A program made the position numbers and the translations under genes. A DNA stretch of 64,000 nucleotides from NCBI GenBank assembly GCA_003586115.2, contig QVOM02000112.1, positions 46,740,743 through 46,804,742 of the forward strand, written 5' to 3'. The notes under the pieces are model-generated. The model saw nothing but the letters and a program-made list of their open reading frames with translations. It was not told where the DNA came from and did no database searches. Of the stretch, positions 9,324-21,745 are shown piece by piece; the first letter of the stretch is position 1, and each line of letters begins with the position of its first letter. Source of the DNA: Salvator merianae. Lineage: Eukaryota; Chordata; Lepidosauria; Squamata; Teiidae.

Positions 9324-12095
9324 GGCCTGGGGCACCTGACCTGCTACCTCCTCTTTAGAGAAGCTGAGTTCACCAGAGTGCTAGGAATTCATGGTTTTGT
9401 CTAAGTTAGCCACTGCCCTCCTTCCTAGGATTATCAGTAGTCTCCATAATTTTTCAGCAACATTGTCCACCATTGTCTGTTTGGAAACCCAAGGGAACAA
9501 AATTGTCTGTTCCCTCTACTTCTTCATTGCCTATTGTCCTTATAGCGTCAAATGTAGATTACATAGTTGTAGTAGAAATTTAGTTATTTGAGAGTTCTTC
9601 AATTGAAATTGTGGCTTGTTTTGCTTTTAAAACACTTTTCAATATACAGTTTGGGACTTCTTGGTGTTTTTTTTTCTATTTGATAGCATTTTGCCTCTTT
9701 TCTTTTCTTTGTGCCAGGCCTAGGATTCCCACTTCAATTGTATCTCTGAATTGTGTGCAGCTCTATATTTTCCACAGAAATTCAATGGAAGCATCCAACA
9801 ACAAACTATCACAGCCATTCGTCAGCACTGCAGGCACCCTAATTACTCTTAGTTGCAAAGGGATAAGCTCATTTATAATAAATAAAAATCTCCGTTCTGA
9901 AAAGGTAATACCTTGAACTACATTTTTTGTTCCCACAAAAGGAAATGAATTAATTGCCTGGTGCAGAGGGCTGAGGAGAATTCTGAGCTGTCCCTGTGCA
10001 CTTCCCCTTTCAATGTATTCTCTTCCCTGGATCATCTGCTGTGAGACACTGAAATGCTTAAATTGTTTAGGGAGGGGAAATATTCTCAAAGCCTTCTGTT
10101 TATTTCTAGCAACCGAGGACTATCTCTCAAGGCAGCTTGAATCTCTCTCCCTGTGGATCTGCTTCTAATTGCAGATGATGTTCTGGAAAAAAAACATTCC
10201 AAGTTCACAGGTGGGAAATCCAAATTAAACAGAAGGAGGGTAACGCACGAGCAACCTTGTGACCATGCACACACTATTCTTCAGCAACAATGCTTGCTTA
10301 AGGATGTTCTTATTTGAAGCAAAATAATCTATGGCCATCAAAATAAAATAAGGCTGAGTTCTTGCCCAATAGAAATGGTACAATAATGGCTGTTCAGTAA
10401 AAAGGGGAGCACTTGTGTTGAATATTCTTGAAACTCTATTACCCTACAATTAACCTTTCCTCCATAATCTTAAGTTATTCGAGATCTGTTCTGAACATTC
10501 TCGAAACCCTTATTATTATAAATACCCATTTGTGTATTTGCTTAAAATGTTGAGCCCATTCAGAGCACCCTATAGGATCTATATGTCTGCTGTGTTTGTT
10601 CCTTGTTTTCTATTTACACTTTAATGCTTGCTTGGTGGGTAGAAAAGCAGCTGGGCTGGCAGTTTGAATGAGAAAAATGACATGTATGGGTGGAGGATTG
10701 GCGAGTTAACCTTGTTTCCTCTAGTACCATGGTTCCCATGTGAGTGAGACAGCATGTCATGAAAAGGCAGCAACTTGTTTGGCACCCTGAGTGGGTGCAG
10801 TTCAGACAGATAAAAGAGAGGCTTTCTGTAGCCACTGCTTTACTTGCACTTAGAATGGCACAAATAAAAGCACGCCTCTATTATTGAACTGATGACGATT
10901 GTCTTTTACTGCTACAGAAGAGAAAAATGAATGGTGCAATCTTTTAGCCTCAATAAGTTGATTAGCCACAGGTTTTAGGCACCTTGTGTTCCATCTGTGA
11001 TGATGCTTCAGGCAGCATAATGATCTGAACCAAATTTGATTGCCGCAAGGTTAGAAGAAAAAATCCAAAGACTACAGGTGATCCCTTTTACAAGCTTCCT
11101 GATCCGTTTGGAGTTTGGCGCTCAAAGTTACTTTAGCTGCATCCTATACTGGGGGAATTGCAGCATCTTATTGGCAGGACCACTTGATCCCTCCCTGGGG
11201 AGACACGTGGTGTCGTCATGCCATGTGTCTCACCCCCTTTATTACCCACTTTTGAAGATATAGCAGAGTAGTGTTTCGTGCCACACTGGAAATGGTCCAG
11301 GAAGTTGGCAAAAATCTGTTTGGGCAGAGTGCAGTCAAGGTAGGTGCAGCCTCTGTGCATTTACATGGCAGTAATACAACTGCCTGAGGAAAGGATGCTT
11401 TCACGGATGCTGGCCTGCCTTTGGAGGCACACTGCATGCCAAGTGCACTGCAGGGGTGCAGACACTGTACCTTGGGCCTTCTCAGGCTTTGTGATTTGCC
11501 TGTGTGGATGTAGCCTTTGCCTTCCTTCTCTTCTGCTATCCTTCAGCAGCACAAGGACCCCGATAGATACTGTATCTACTGCTGGCAATAATGAAACTAA
11601 CAGTGAATACTGGGAATCTTCTGTCCTGTATGTTTCCAAGCCTACATAGCATAACCTTTCTTGATTACCTTTCTGAGATTCCACGGTGAGGATTTCCATA
11701 GGAGGCATCCACTCTTTCCATCACAGCAAAAGTAGTGACACATACATGAAAGATTGCCTTGCCTGGGAGTTTCACTTTAAACTGTGTAACTGCCTTGCTG
11801 TGCCAAGGATACACTGGCAATTGACATATGCAGGAAGTTAAGAAGTACTGAGTCTGCACTGTTTCAAAATAGAAGGATTTTTTTTCTTTTTTTACCAATG
11901 TTTAGGAAGTAAAATCTTATGATGCAGGCACTAAGGTGCCTGGTAGGAATTTAATATAGCCTTTGGTGGTGAATTAATCAAATGTGAATTCTAATTAATT
12001 GGTAACTAGACACTTGGCTTGTTATAAAATAACCCTTTCCCTTTCCAGATCTATTTTGTAAGTTCTTGTCATACAAATTCACAATAGCTTTAAGA
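9324..12095. other. No recognisable feature
   Basis: These 2.8 kb of AT-rich DNA hold only short open frames with no family motifs. I see no transposon ends, microsatellite or RNA gene. The stretch could be unique intergenic or intronic DNA. Confidence 0.4.
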
Positions 12096-12160
12096 ACAGA
12101 TTGGACAGATTGGAGGTCAGATGTATCAATAATATTTTTGGGATACTAATGATGGTAAAC
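12096..12160 (+). mobile_element. Short CR1 fragment
   Basis: GATTGGACAGATT, GGAGGTCAG and TATCAAT follow the same order as in the CR1 3' region at about 36290-36330 of this window. Only this small piece is recognisable. Confidence 0.45.
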
Positions 12161-12881
12161 TTTAGGGATGTTCCAAAACAAATCTTTGCACATGCTTACT
12201 GAGCATGTTAATTGAACAATACAGCTTTCCATTACCATTTGACACAGAACAGCAGGATTGGTTGAACACTGCTTTTCAGTTGCTGCTTTGCTCTCTAGGC
12301 CTATTCTGTCCTCTCTTTACCATTTCACAGTGTCAGCTTTGTTCAGTGATGACTGGTGCCTGTTATGATGGGACACAAGACAGTGAAGAAGAAGTGGTAC
12401 CAGGAACTGGACTAAGGCAAGATCCACACAGTCAAATAGAGCTGCATTGAAAGGGCACAAAGAGTATGGTGACTGGATGCCACTGCACCAGTTGGAGTCT
12501 AGTCTGGTTCTGAGGGCAGAATCCATGCTCAGGAGTATTCCTTTCACAGAATGGGAAAATCCACAATGCAAACAAAGTGTGGTCCTGGTTCATTTTTCTG
12601 GATGCCACAGCAGCCAATCTACTGTGCTCTTGTCACCCAGGACTTTGAAGTGTAGTACCAAAAAATTGAAGAATTCTGGGGCCATTTCTGATGTTTTCCT
12701 TCAGATGGAAACTTTGTTGCTGAGAAACTTTCATTTTCCAGCCTTGAAGTTTGCAAAGACCTGGTACAAGGGCCATGCAACCAGCCTACCTTCCCACTCC
12801 TTTTTTGAAACAAGTTCATCCTGCCGCATTTGTGCAGAAGAAGTCTAAGTAGAATTAATGGTAGGTGAAACACTCTAAAGC

Positions 12882-13385
12882 CCTTTCTGCCCGTGCTCTT
12901 AACATGATATAGAAAAGGGTCTAAGGGTTTGTTGCATGCTGATACAGGGTAAGGAAGGGCCCTCACCCTCCTAGTATGCTCCAGACTAGGCTGCACAAAA
13001 TGGCATCCTATTCTGGTTTAATAGTAAATCTTGATGTCACGGTCTACTGGCATATTAGGGAGTGGTGTACTGGACCATGGAGGAATGCAGAGACCATGTC
13101 GGTATACCATGAAGGACCCATTTTGCCAGTGCAAAAGGTGCAACACTGAAATGGGCCCCCAGGAGCTCCAAGGGCCAGGATTTTCATTCCTGGCTTTCAA
13201 AGCATTTGGAGGCCCCCATGCTGACTCCAAAGCTCATGTTTCCTTTGGAGCTAGTGCAGGGGTTGACACAGATCAGGACATCCCAATGTGGACAGTCTTG
13301 TTCCATGCCAGAAACAATCTATCCCAGCTTGGGATGAGTTGCATATCCCAGTACTAGGAAAGCCGAGGTAAGTGTGGAAATGGGA
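12882..13385 (-). mobile_element. Harbinger-like non-autonomous element, diverged
   Basis: The left end has GCCCTTTCTGCCC, and the right end GTAAGTGTGGAAATGGG resembles the complement of the GGGCCTTTCTGCACTTA terminus seen at 62959-63842. Internal blocks (GTACTGGACCATGG, CACTGAAATGGG, TTCCATGCCAG, TATCCCAGCTTGGGATG) recur in other members at 18050-18190, 57785-58203 and 62959-63320. No clear target duplication remains. Confidence 0.5.
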
Positions 13386-13639
13386 TAGGACTGCATTTCT
13401 GTGCAAACTCACATAAAAACTGATCTCATTGGACATACACACATTAGCCAACTTTAAATTGAAACATGCATGAAGAACAAAGGAAGTCTGCACTCCAGTT
13501 TTGATATATTGGATATGATGTCCCTTTTGAATAGCCAATCAGGACTGTGTTCTTTTGTGTAAGTTCACATGAGTTGCTATGGAAAATTAGATCAAACAGC
13601 TATACATGAACGCAAGCTGTATGTTAGACATTCTATGAT

Positions 13640-13900
13640 ATTTGTTTTATATGCCACCTTTAAAAAAATGCCCAAAATGGTTTACAACAGATCAAAATTA
13701 CAATAACCAAACCACATCCAATTCAATACACAAAAAAATCAAATACACATTAAGAGAACTGCATAAAGAGAACTAATAACAAACTGTATAATGCACAATA
13801 ATATACAAATTATAAAGTACACAAAAGAAAACAAAACTATAACAGTACCAAAGAACGATCACTCAGAGTTAACAAAATAAAAATTAAATAAAAGTTGCAG
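13640..13900 (-). mobile_element. Non-LTR retrotransposon 3'-end fragment (low detail)
   Basis: TTTTATATGCCACCTTT followed by CCAAAATGGTTTACAACA is the reverse-strand form of a LINE tail region with a basic 'GTAAACC..TTTGGG..GGCATATAAA' layout, and A-rich sequence follows. Similar layouts occur at 18615 and 61725. Confidence 0.4.
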
Positions 13901-14133
13901 TTAAGAGAAGTGTCAGGAGCAATCAGGGGGATGCAACAGAGGCAAACGGTGATGCAGAACCAACTCAGGTCTTCTACTTCATCCATCCCAACCAAGAGCA
14001 GCCACAGTTCTTATAACTGCCTGGGAGAGGGTGGAACAGAGACAATACACACACAGATGCCATATACATAGTATTGTATTATTTCTATTTTTGAATTCCC
14101 TATCCTTACTCCCTTGAAATAAGGTGTGATATA

Positions 14134-14519
14134 GGATGCCTCCAGATGTGGGTAAATCCATATGTAGTTCTTGTTAGTCGAGCAAAAACCCATTACATCA
14201 CTATTACAGAAAATGCAGCAATGACCCCAGGTTTTCCAAAACAGTGATTGCTTACCTCTGTCTGGTGTCTCTTCGTAGCATCCTCCCTCTTGCAAAATAC
14301 CTGTATGTAGGAAGCGTGTAAAAAGTGGGGGGAAGTGGGTGGGCTTTTGCTGCATATGAGTATTTTGCAAGATGAAGGTCCCTGCAAAGAAATATCAGAC
14401 AGAGGTAAGATCCTGATATTTTGCTGGGATTGCCTTCTGCTGTCTGGCAGGGGTGGCAAGAGGCAATTCCAGGATCTAAAGAAGATCCTGGAATTTCCTC
14501 TTGCCATCTGGAGGCACCC
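14134..14519. mobile_element. MITE with 3-bp target duplication and internal hairpins
   Basis: The ends are GGATGCCTCCAGATGTGG and, as complement of the right end, GGGTGCCTCCAGATGGCA. Both sides are flanked by ATA (14131-14133 and 14520-14522). A strong internal hairpin sits at about 14460-14503, pairing GAGGCAATTCCAGGATC with GATCCTGGAATTTCCTC. A related left end lies at about 38553. Confidence 0.65.
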
Positions 14520-15029
14520 ATAGTCATATTTTCTCCTAAGGGGGAATTTTAAACTCAGATAAGGAGGCTTTGGTGCAACTTATAGAGGAGATCTTAAGAA
14601 TCCAGTGATTTATCTAAGAGGCCTAACAAGGTTGCAGAAATAAAGGATAATGGTCCATTTAGTTTCAGCAGTGATAGCTGAATCTTTGGACCAGAAAATA
14701 TGAGCTCTATCATAATCTGTAGACAGATTGACTATTGTAAGTTCTATGAGTTTTTGCTCACAATGAAAAGGAATAGCTGGGAACATCTAATTATAGAATA
14801 TAGACTATAAATGCAGAGAGAAGTGTAGATTACTAAAAAATAGCAACTTATTAAGAGCCAAAATAGGGCAGAACTATATGCCTTCTAGAAAATTCTCACA
14901 TTTTTTGATTTTCACATTTTTTTTTGCTATTCTTTCAGTTGTACATAGATTAATCTGTACTGGAGTTGTCTTAAGAACTTTTAAGAGCACAGATTTAGGT
15001 ACTGAAGCTACAGCCTTTAAAATACACTC

Positions 15030-15578
15030 AGGCCTGATCCAGACAGGGAGAATATAGCACCATTATGGCGCCACAATAGTGGGATTGCCATACATATCTG
15101 TGGCAACCCCACCATAGCTGCGCAATATCCCCCCCTAAAATGTGTGATACGCTATTTCAGGAAAACCTGACTCTGATGGCAGATTTTCCTGAAATAGTGC
15201 TACTACTTACCTTGTAGCTGGAGCCACCTTCATTGTTCATTGGTCACTGTACATATGTGGGGACTGAAAAAAAGACATCTGCGCATGTGCAGTGGTAGCA
15301 TTCTGCACATCTGGATATTTCGTGTTGGCAAAATACTTGGATGTGCACGTCCACCACACATGTGCAGGGCCAAAAAAATGGCCATGCATGAGTGGTGGTC
15401 ACGATTGTGAACTTCTAGGTATTTTGCGCTGATGGAATATCTGGATGTGTGGATCACCAAAAGTCACACAGATAGCACGGTCCCCCTGCTGTTTAGCCAA
15501 TAGGTGATCATTCTGCAGGGGCTTTTCTCCAAAATATTGTCTGTTAGCATTCTATTTGGCTAGAGTCTGGAGTTGACC
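15030..15578 (+). mobile_element. Interspersed repeat R1, copy 2
   Basis: It is homologous to 3366-3797. This copy is about 115 bp longer, with what looks like an internal duplication of the 'ATGTGCAG..GGTGGTCACGATTG..GGTATTTTG' block at about 15270-15450. Its end GGAGTTGACCT matches copy 1. Confidence 0.65.
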
Positions 15579-16111
15579 TCAGTTCTGAGAAAGATTGGTA
15601 GAGTACAAGCCTGTATGCCAGTGTGACCCAAGAAGTCAACTCGGTTCAGAAATATTAATTTTCTCATTTACGTATGACAGCTCAAGACAGAAAGGCAAAT
15701 CTTCCAGAGTGTTCATGACTGGGTCATGACAGGTTTGGTCAGCTCCAGTCTTAAAATTGGTTCCTTTTTTACCATATCTGTATCACAAGCAGTCAGGTTG
15801 GTCTTCTTTCCAAAGCATTGCTATAACCTTAATGTATTGTTCTGCTCAGTCATTTGTCAGACCTTCCTCCCTGTAGTTCTCTGTGCATTTGTGTATTGTG
15901 TGTTGTGTATGTATGTGTGTGCACTTGTGCATGGGTGCCCTTTATTACATGATCCCAGTTTATTCAAAGTTTAGTCATGTCTACAGAGGTAACTGACATT
16001 TCCTGAATATCTCTTTGTTGTTTACTGTTTGGTACCATTGGCTCCTGAAGACCATTGGGGTTGGCTCCTGGAGACTGACAGACACATTCATGCAGTTTTC
16101 TTTGTCACATA
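15579..16111. other. No recognisable feature
   Basis: I see nothing beyond a short TGTGTATGTATGTGTGTG run at about 15897-15925. Confidence 0.4.
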
Positions 16112-16197
16112 GAAAAGGGGGGGAGGGGTGCCAGACATTGAACCTGTGGCCCTCTGCTTTCCAGGAAGCTGCACATAAACCACTGAATTATGGCCAC
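16112..16197 (-). mobile_element. Degenerate tRNA-derived SINE head
   Basis: On the minus strand a box A-like TAATTCAGTGG (16180-16190) is followed by a box B-like GGTTCAATGTC (16134-16144). Between them lies GGAAAGCAGAGG, shared with the clearer copy at 25895-26068. Both boxes have lost consensus bases, so it is a relic and not a tRNA gene. Confidence 0.6.
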
Positions 16198-17165
16198 TCC
16201 CTAAATCTGATTAGCATGCAAATGTCTGGACAAATAAATCAGGCTGTATCCACACTGGGTCTAAAGTGTGCCTGGTGAATGCCCAAGGGTCATGACATCC
16301 ACAACCCAGTGGCACTCCCAGGCATGCACGCATCTCTGAGTACACTTGAGAGCCAGCAGATATCCTGCCTGCAGAACAAGAAGAAGGGCAAGAAGGCTCC
16401 AAAGGCCTTGGTCATTACTAGGCAATTGTGCCACTACTGTGTAGATACACAACAGCCATGTGAGTGATTTATCTTTGCTGCATTCTGCCTGTGTGCATTT
16501 TTTAGTGTACTGAAAATAACCAACTTCAAGGGCGATTTTGGATGCACTGAAAAGTACACTGTGCTACTTCTTTGAAACTGGAGAATTTTTGTTCCCCAGC
16601 TGCAAAGAGGGTGAGGGGGTGTGACATGCAGACAAACCAGGCCTCACCTCTGCAGTTGGAGCAAGAACTCCTGCTAGTAAATCTCTGCAATACCCCATTA
16701 TGGAGATGCAGTCTACGTCTTTGTCCGGTTCTGGAATGCTGTAAGTGGCAGCCTTCCTGAAGAGGACATTCCCTCTGATATTGCTGAATGTTTCTCCCCT
16801 AGGGGTGAACAACAAGAAGGGTCCCTTTGGGAAACATAAATACAAGGTGGGCTGATAGAGGGATCCACGTTGTCAGGGCTTTATGTCTCAATACTAGCAT
16901 ATTAAACAGAGCTCTGAAACAATCAGGCAACTAAGCATGGATCTTCCAGGATAATTGTTATGTGATTCTTACCAGCAACAGTAACAACATATTCTAGCAG
17001 GTGAAACTGAAGTATCTGGTTGTTCCGGTTGACTGTGATCCAGCAGTCACTGCTGCATTAGTTACTAATGGTTTTTAGTTGCCACTCCGTCATGCACTTT
17101 CTTCGTGCCCCCATCTTGGAAATTGCCCATCAGGCTTCTCTGCAAGACCGATTTTTTGAGCAGAT

Positions 17166-17346
17166 GAATCAGCACTTCATGTCACATTACCCTATTTTCT
17201 TACATAGATCATGAGTTAGCAGCGTTGTAGATGTGCGCAGTTCCGGATGACCAACAGGCAAACAATAATGTTCCACAGCTAACACCACCATTCATTCCTC
17301 AACTTCCTTTCCAGCAGGTGATCCCATTGCTTGGAGCACACTGGTC
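17166..17346 (+). repeat. Left arm of a 181-bp inverted repeat
   Basis: This arm matches the complement of 19526-19706 over its full 181 bases, with six substitutions and no indels by my count (about 97% identity). Homology stops abruptly at both edges. The arm has no obvious family motif. Confidence 0.9.
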
Positions 17347-18049
17347 TATTAAATTTAGATTGCCATCTGCTGCCATTTGTTCTTGTTGTATAAAGTCTAG
17401 CCTCCTTTAGGGTGCTATGTAGCATGATAAATAATATTGAAAACACTAAAAGGGTGCCCAAAGCAGTGCGATATGCAGTATCAATCACTTCCAGAAAAAT
17501 AAATCTGTATTGGAAAATCCTAAACAGCCTACTTTTTATGCCTCTCATCCTCAAGCAGGAGTTAGCAATTAGCATAAGATATAAGACATTCCAGCAATTA
17601 ATTTTTTTTATTATTTTGATACTTTGTCCTTTTTGCCTCTGCTCCTAGAAGCAAGTCAGTACAAGAACAGAACTAAGAGGGATTTGTTTTTTATGCAGAT
17701 TTGGAAATGCTCAAATATGTGACTTCCTAAAATGAGTTGCTTCCTAGTTTTCCCTCTTTTAAGTCAAACTTTTTCATTGTGTTTCTAATGGAGACTGTAA
17801 GAGGAGCCAAAGCCCAAATTTTACCCACATAAGCAGGCATCAGGCCAGTACTAATCAGGTTGAGAGGTGCTTAGCAGGACAAACATGGAGGAAATATGTG
17901 CCACCTTGCAAAGATTAATAGGTCCATTTATCTGCCTGGTTAACGAACTCCACGTGATTGTTCCGGATCATCATGTCTGCATTGGAGTGGGAAGGAGAGA
18001 ATGGGTGAGAAGATCAGACTCATTTCAAAGTTTTATATTAAGGGGGAAC

Positions 18050-18190
18050 ACTACCTGTTGTGATGCCAAAAAGGGTCCTTCGTGGTATACCAGATCACAA
18101 AGGCATGCTGTTTGCAAGCTTCCATGGTCCAGTATACTTACCCTTGCATGCCGATATACCTCGATGTTGAAGTTTATCAGTAAACTGAGC
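18050..18190 (-). mobile_element. Harbinger-like repeat fragment
   Basis: On the minus strand the order of GTATACTGGACCATGG, CATGCC, GGTATACCA and GAAGGACCC parallels 13050-13130. Terminal repeats are missing. It lies inside the loop of the 181-bp inverted repeat. Confidence 0.45.
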
Positions 18191-18614
18191 TAGAATGTCA
18201 TTTTGGGTGCCCTAACCCAATCCAAGCTTTGTCCAATGCAGACGAAGCATGACTGGGGGATCAGGGTCTGTTGTGTCCACACTAGGATGCAGACAGCAAC
18301 CCTGTAATCCCGGAATTTGTTCTGGTTTAATCCCCAGTGTGGACAGGGCACACGGAGGCAAACCTGCAGTGATCTGGCTTCTACATTTCATTGGGAGTTG
18401 ACTGTGCAATAATCTCCACACAATATGGAAATAGCTATAATGTTCTGGGTATGAAAAATGTTCTACTTCATAAAGGAAAAACAGGCATAGTAGTACAGCT
18501 TCCCCTGTGGACACTGGGATTCCTACTTTGTTTTTTTAGTCTAAAGAAGGAATTTTTTCCATCCTGGATAACAGACTGTTCTCTGGCTTCAGCTTCAGAT
18601 TTCAGAATGATTAT

Positions 18615-19020
18615 TTTATTTACTTGTTTCTATGTATTCATATCCTGCCCTTCACCAAATGACCCCAGGGCAGGTCACAATATTCATAAAAACATAAAAC
18701 ATCAATTAAAGCAATAACACATCCTTAAAATTAAAAACATGATGAACATTTCACCTTCCAGTTTTAGCAAGCCCACATCAGGAAGGAGCTAAACATCAAA
18801 GACCCAGTTGAAGAGATAAGTTTTAAGCAACTGCTGAAACCCATACGATATTGGCACCTGGCATATCTCTGTTGGAAGGTTATTTTAGAACTTAGGGCCC
18901 AACACAGAGAAGGCCCTTTTACATGCCATGGCCCCTTGAACCTCCAAGGGTGATGGAACAACAAGAAGGTCTTCCTCCTGTGATCTTATTATGGTAAGTT
19001 TGAAAGATGGGTAGAAGTGT
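18615..19020 (-). mobile_element. Non-LTR retrotransposon 3' end (L2/CR1-type)
   Basis: TTATTTACTTG, then TATCCTGCCCTTCACC and CCAGGGCAGGTCACAA, is the reverse-strand form of a LINE tail. The rest, including TTTTAAGCAACTGC, GAAGGCCCTTTTACATGCC and AACCTCCAAGGG, follows the layout of vertebrate LINE 3' regions. No open frame is preserved. Confidence 0.5.
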
Positions 19021-19525
19021 GGTAGACTTACCCTGGAACAAGCAGTAATGTAAAATCTGGTGGTTTAAAAAGCAAATAAATAAATCTGAAGATGTAATGG
19101 TTTAAGCCTAGAATTTTTTAAAGTAAATAAATAAGATCAATTTCTTTCATGAAGCTTGCAGATTGTGCATAAAGAAAGAATTGCTCTGATCACTCCAAGA
19201 ACCTCATAATATCTGGAAAACCAGTTTACTTATGTTTAGACTGATCCATCTTCAGTGGTAGGGATAGATTCATGTTGAAATCCCAGCTGCTGGATCTGAT
19301 TCAAGTTTCAGAGTAATAGGAGTAGCTTTAGAAATTTCAGTCTAATTATTTATGCAATGGCTTCACTTGCTATAAATATGGAATCCAAGTTCTGTTTCTT
19401 CAGATTTTCATGGGGAACATTTACAGAAACCACATAACAATATTCAAAATGGCTCACCATGTATATATTATGGTTATTCTGAAACAGGTAATGAGGACAA
19501 CTTATAAGCTTATTTTTAAATGCTT

Positions 19526-19706
19526 GACCAGTGTGCTGCAAGCAATGGGATCACCTGCTGGAAAGGAAGTTGAGGAATGAATGGTGGTGTTAACTGTGGA
19601 ACATTATTGTTTGCCTGTTGGTCATCTGGAACTGCACATATCTACAACGCTGCTAACTCATGATCTATGTAAGAAAATAGGGTTATGTGACATGAAGTGC
19701 TGATTC
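19526..19706 (-). repeat. Right arm of a 181-bp inverted repeat
   Basis: It is the reverse complement of 17166-17346 with six substitutions, four of them C/T or G/A changes. Together the arms enclose 2,179 bases. Confidence 0.9.
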
Positions 19707-19966
19707 TTGAAAGATATAGGCAGAATCTGCAAGGCACCTAATGGTACTATAACTCAGCTGCAAGGGCACAATACAGGGTCTGTTCTCTTGCAGCTGGGTT
19801 CTGTGCCATTCCATACAGCCATCAAAACCTTCCAATTGCAACAATCTTTTATCTCTTAGCCAAAACCATTTAGCAATCCAGCTTAAACAGCAGGCAGCCA
19901 GCCACCATCTTGCTCTAAACGCTCTCCAGGGAAAAGTGATATACATTGGGGCAAAGAACTCCAATT

Positions 19967-20960
19967 ATACCTATAAATGGATAGGGGCTGAGCTTTCTGT
20001 GACAGAGCAAGAAAGGGTCTTAGGATACTGATGACAGCTTAATGAAACTATTGACAGCAGCAGTGAAAAAAAGTAAATTCAATGCTAGGGGTAATTAGGA
20101 AGTGAATAAAAAAATAAGCAAGTCTCTTTATAAACCTATGGTGAAGCCACACTTGGAATATTGTGTACAATTCTGGTCACCACACCTCAGAAAGGATATT
20201 GTGGAACTGGAAAAAGGGCAGCCAGAATGATCAGGGGGCTGAAATACCTTCCTTACAAAGTCAGTCTGCAATGTCTAAGCTTCTTCAGCCTTGAAAGATA
20301 GTGTTTAAGTGGGGGCTTGATTGAAGCATACAAAATCATGCATGGTGTGGAAAAGGTGGATAGAGTAAAATTATTTTCTCTATTGCACAACACTAGAACT
20401 AAGGGTCACTCTGTGAATCTGATGGGCAGGAGAGTTAGTTTTAAGGTTGGGTGATCACAGACTCTGGATGGGTGATCACTGACCATAGGGGCGTATTCTT
20501 TTCTTTGGTACACCAGTGCACAACCTGCCTAGGGAGAGGCACATGTTTTCACAGCCAGTGATTGCCTGACTGGTGCCTGCAATCCCCTGCCCTTAAAGCT
20601 ATGAGTCACCACTGGTTGGAATGCCAATGGGAAGTATTTTGTCACTCAAAGGGTCATTGGTCTATGAAATTTACTACCAGAAGAGGTGGTTTTAAGAAAG
20701 TATTAGACAAATTCATGGAGAACAGGTGTATCAGTAGCTACTAGAATGGACGCCTAAGTACTGCCTCCAAGTTGGAGAAAGTGGCAGGATGCCCCTAAAG
20801 ACCATTTGCAGGGAGCTGAGAGCAGGTGAAGGTTTTGCCTTTGTCTTCTGCTTGAGAATGCCCAGAAGCAATTGGTGGGCCACTGTATGAGACAGGATCC
20901 TGGAGTAAATGAGCTGTGTCCCGATCCAGCAGGGCTCCTCCTATGTTCTTATGTAATGTA
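19967..20960 (+). mobile_element. CR1 LINE 3' portion with degenerate RT C-terminus
   Basis: At about 20130-20215 one frame reads through the CR1-typical block PHLEYCVQFWSPHLRKD and then reaches a stop. The 3' region follows the CR1 layout: GAAGCATACAAAATCATGCATGG, GATAGAGTAAAA, TTGCACAACACTAGAAC and GGGCCACTGTATGAGACAGG. It ends in TATGTTCTTATG, one unit of an 8-bp tail. It is 5'-truncated, with stops and frameshifts throughout. Related copies of the 3' end lie at 36280-36549 and 44232-44388. Confidence 0.8.
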
Positions 20961-21479
20961 AGTCAATGGTGCCACAGAGACCGAATCACTTTACTGGAGG
21001 TTGCCAGGATGTCGTTGAACAAGTAAAGTTACATTTTACTAACTGTGTCCAAGCACAACAGCACCATATTAAAAAACTCAAACCTGAGTTATATAAAGTT
21101 ATACTCTATCAGCCACGTACAAGCAAAGCAACATTATACAAAACTGTGTTAGAGAAGGGATGTCTTTTCTTTTCTCTCTGTTTGCTCTCTTTAAAATGTG
21201 CAGTTTTCTACAAAAATGAAGTATGTTTCCAAAAGGTGAGAGAAAAATAGCTCATTTCAGCACGATCTATGCAGAATGGGCAAGGTAAGTCACTCAACAG
21301 CTGTCATATATCTATAAGGCAGCTACACAAGTGCCCGAGGGCCGTGGGGCCCCTCATACTTCTTTATAGGAAGGACATCACTGATAGAACCTGCCAGCTG
21401 GCAGACGCCCTCAGAGGAGCAGCCTGCACCCATGGGTGCCTCAGACATTTGGATGCCGCATCCCTGGGGCCTCAGCCAA

Positions 21480-21745
21480 GCGTCCTCCACTACTTATGTG
21501 GATGTTCCATTATCTTAGTTTGGGAGGTTGTCAAGGAGCAAGCCAGCTTTCACCCTTTCTTCTTTTACCTTCATTATTGGTCTTCTCAAGTCTTCCTCAC
21601 TTTCCACCATCAGACTGGCATTGCCTGCATACCTAAGGTTATTAATATTGCTTCCAGTAATTTTGATTCCTGCAGCTGATTCTTCTAGGCTGTTTTTTGC
21701 ATCATGCTTTCTACATATAAATTGAATGAATAAATAAGATGATTA
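21480..21745 (-). pseudogene. BovB/RTE-type LINE reverse-transcriptase fragment
   Basis: The minus strand encodes about 70 codons of reverse transcriptase with the RTE/BovB block NINNLRY followed by the catalytic-site region, then MVESEEDL and MKVKEE. The catalytic YADD is replaced by YAGN (codons at 21620-21631), so it is dead. After a frameshift near 21510 the frame resumes with TKIME, again as expected for the family. No start, endonuclease domain or 3' tail remains. BovB is widespread in squamates and is known for horizontal transfer between vertebrates; this copy is old and supports a squamate source. Confidence 0.75.

Noticed and set aside
21269..21679. Plus-strand open frame of 136 codons
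   Set aside because: Its 3' half is the antisense of the BovB reverse-transcriptase relic.
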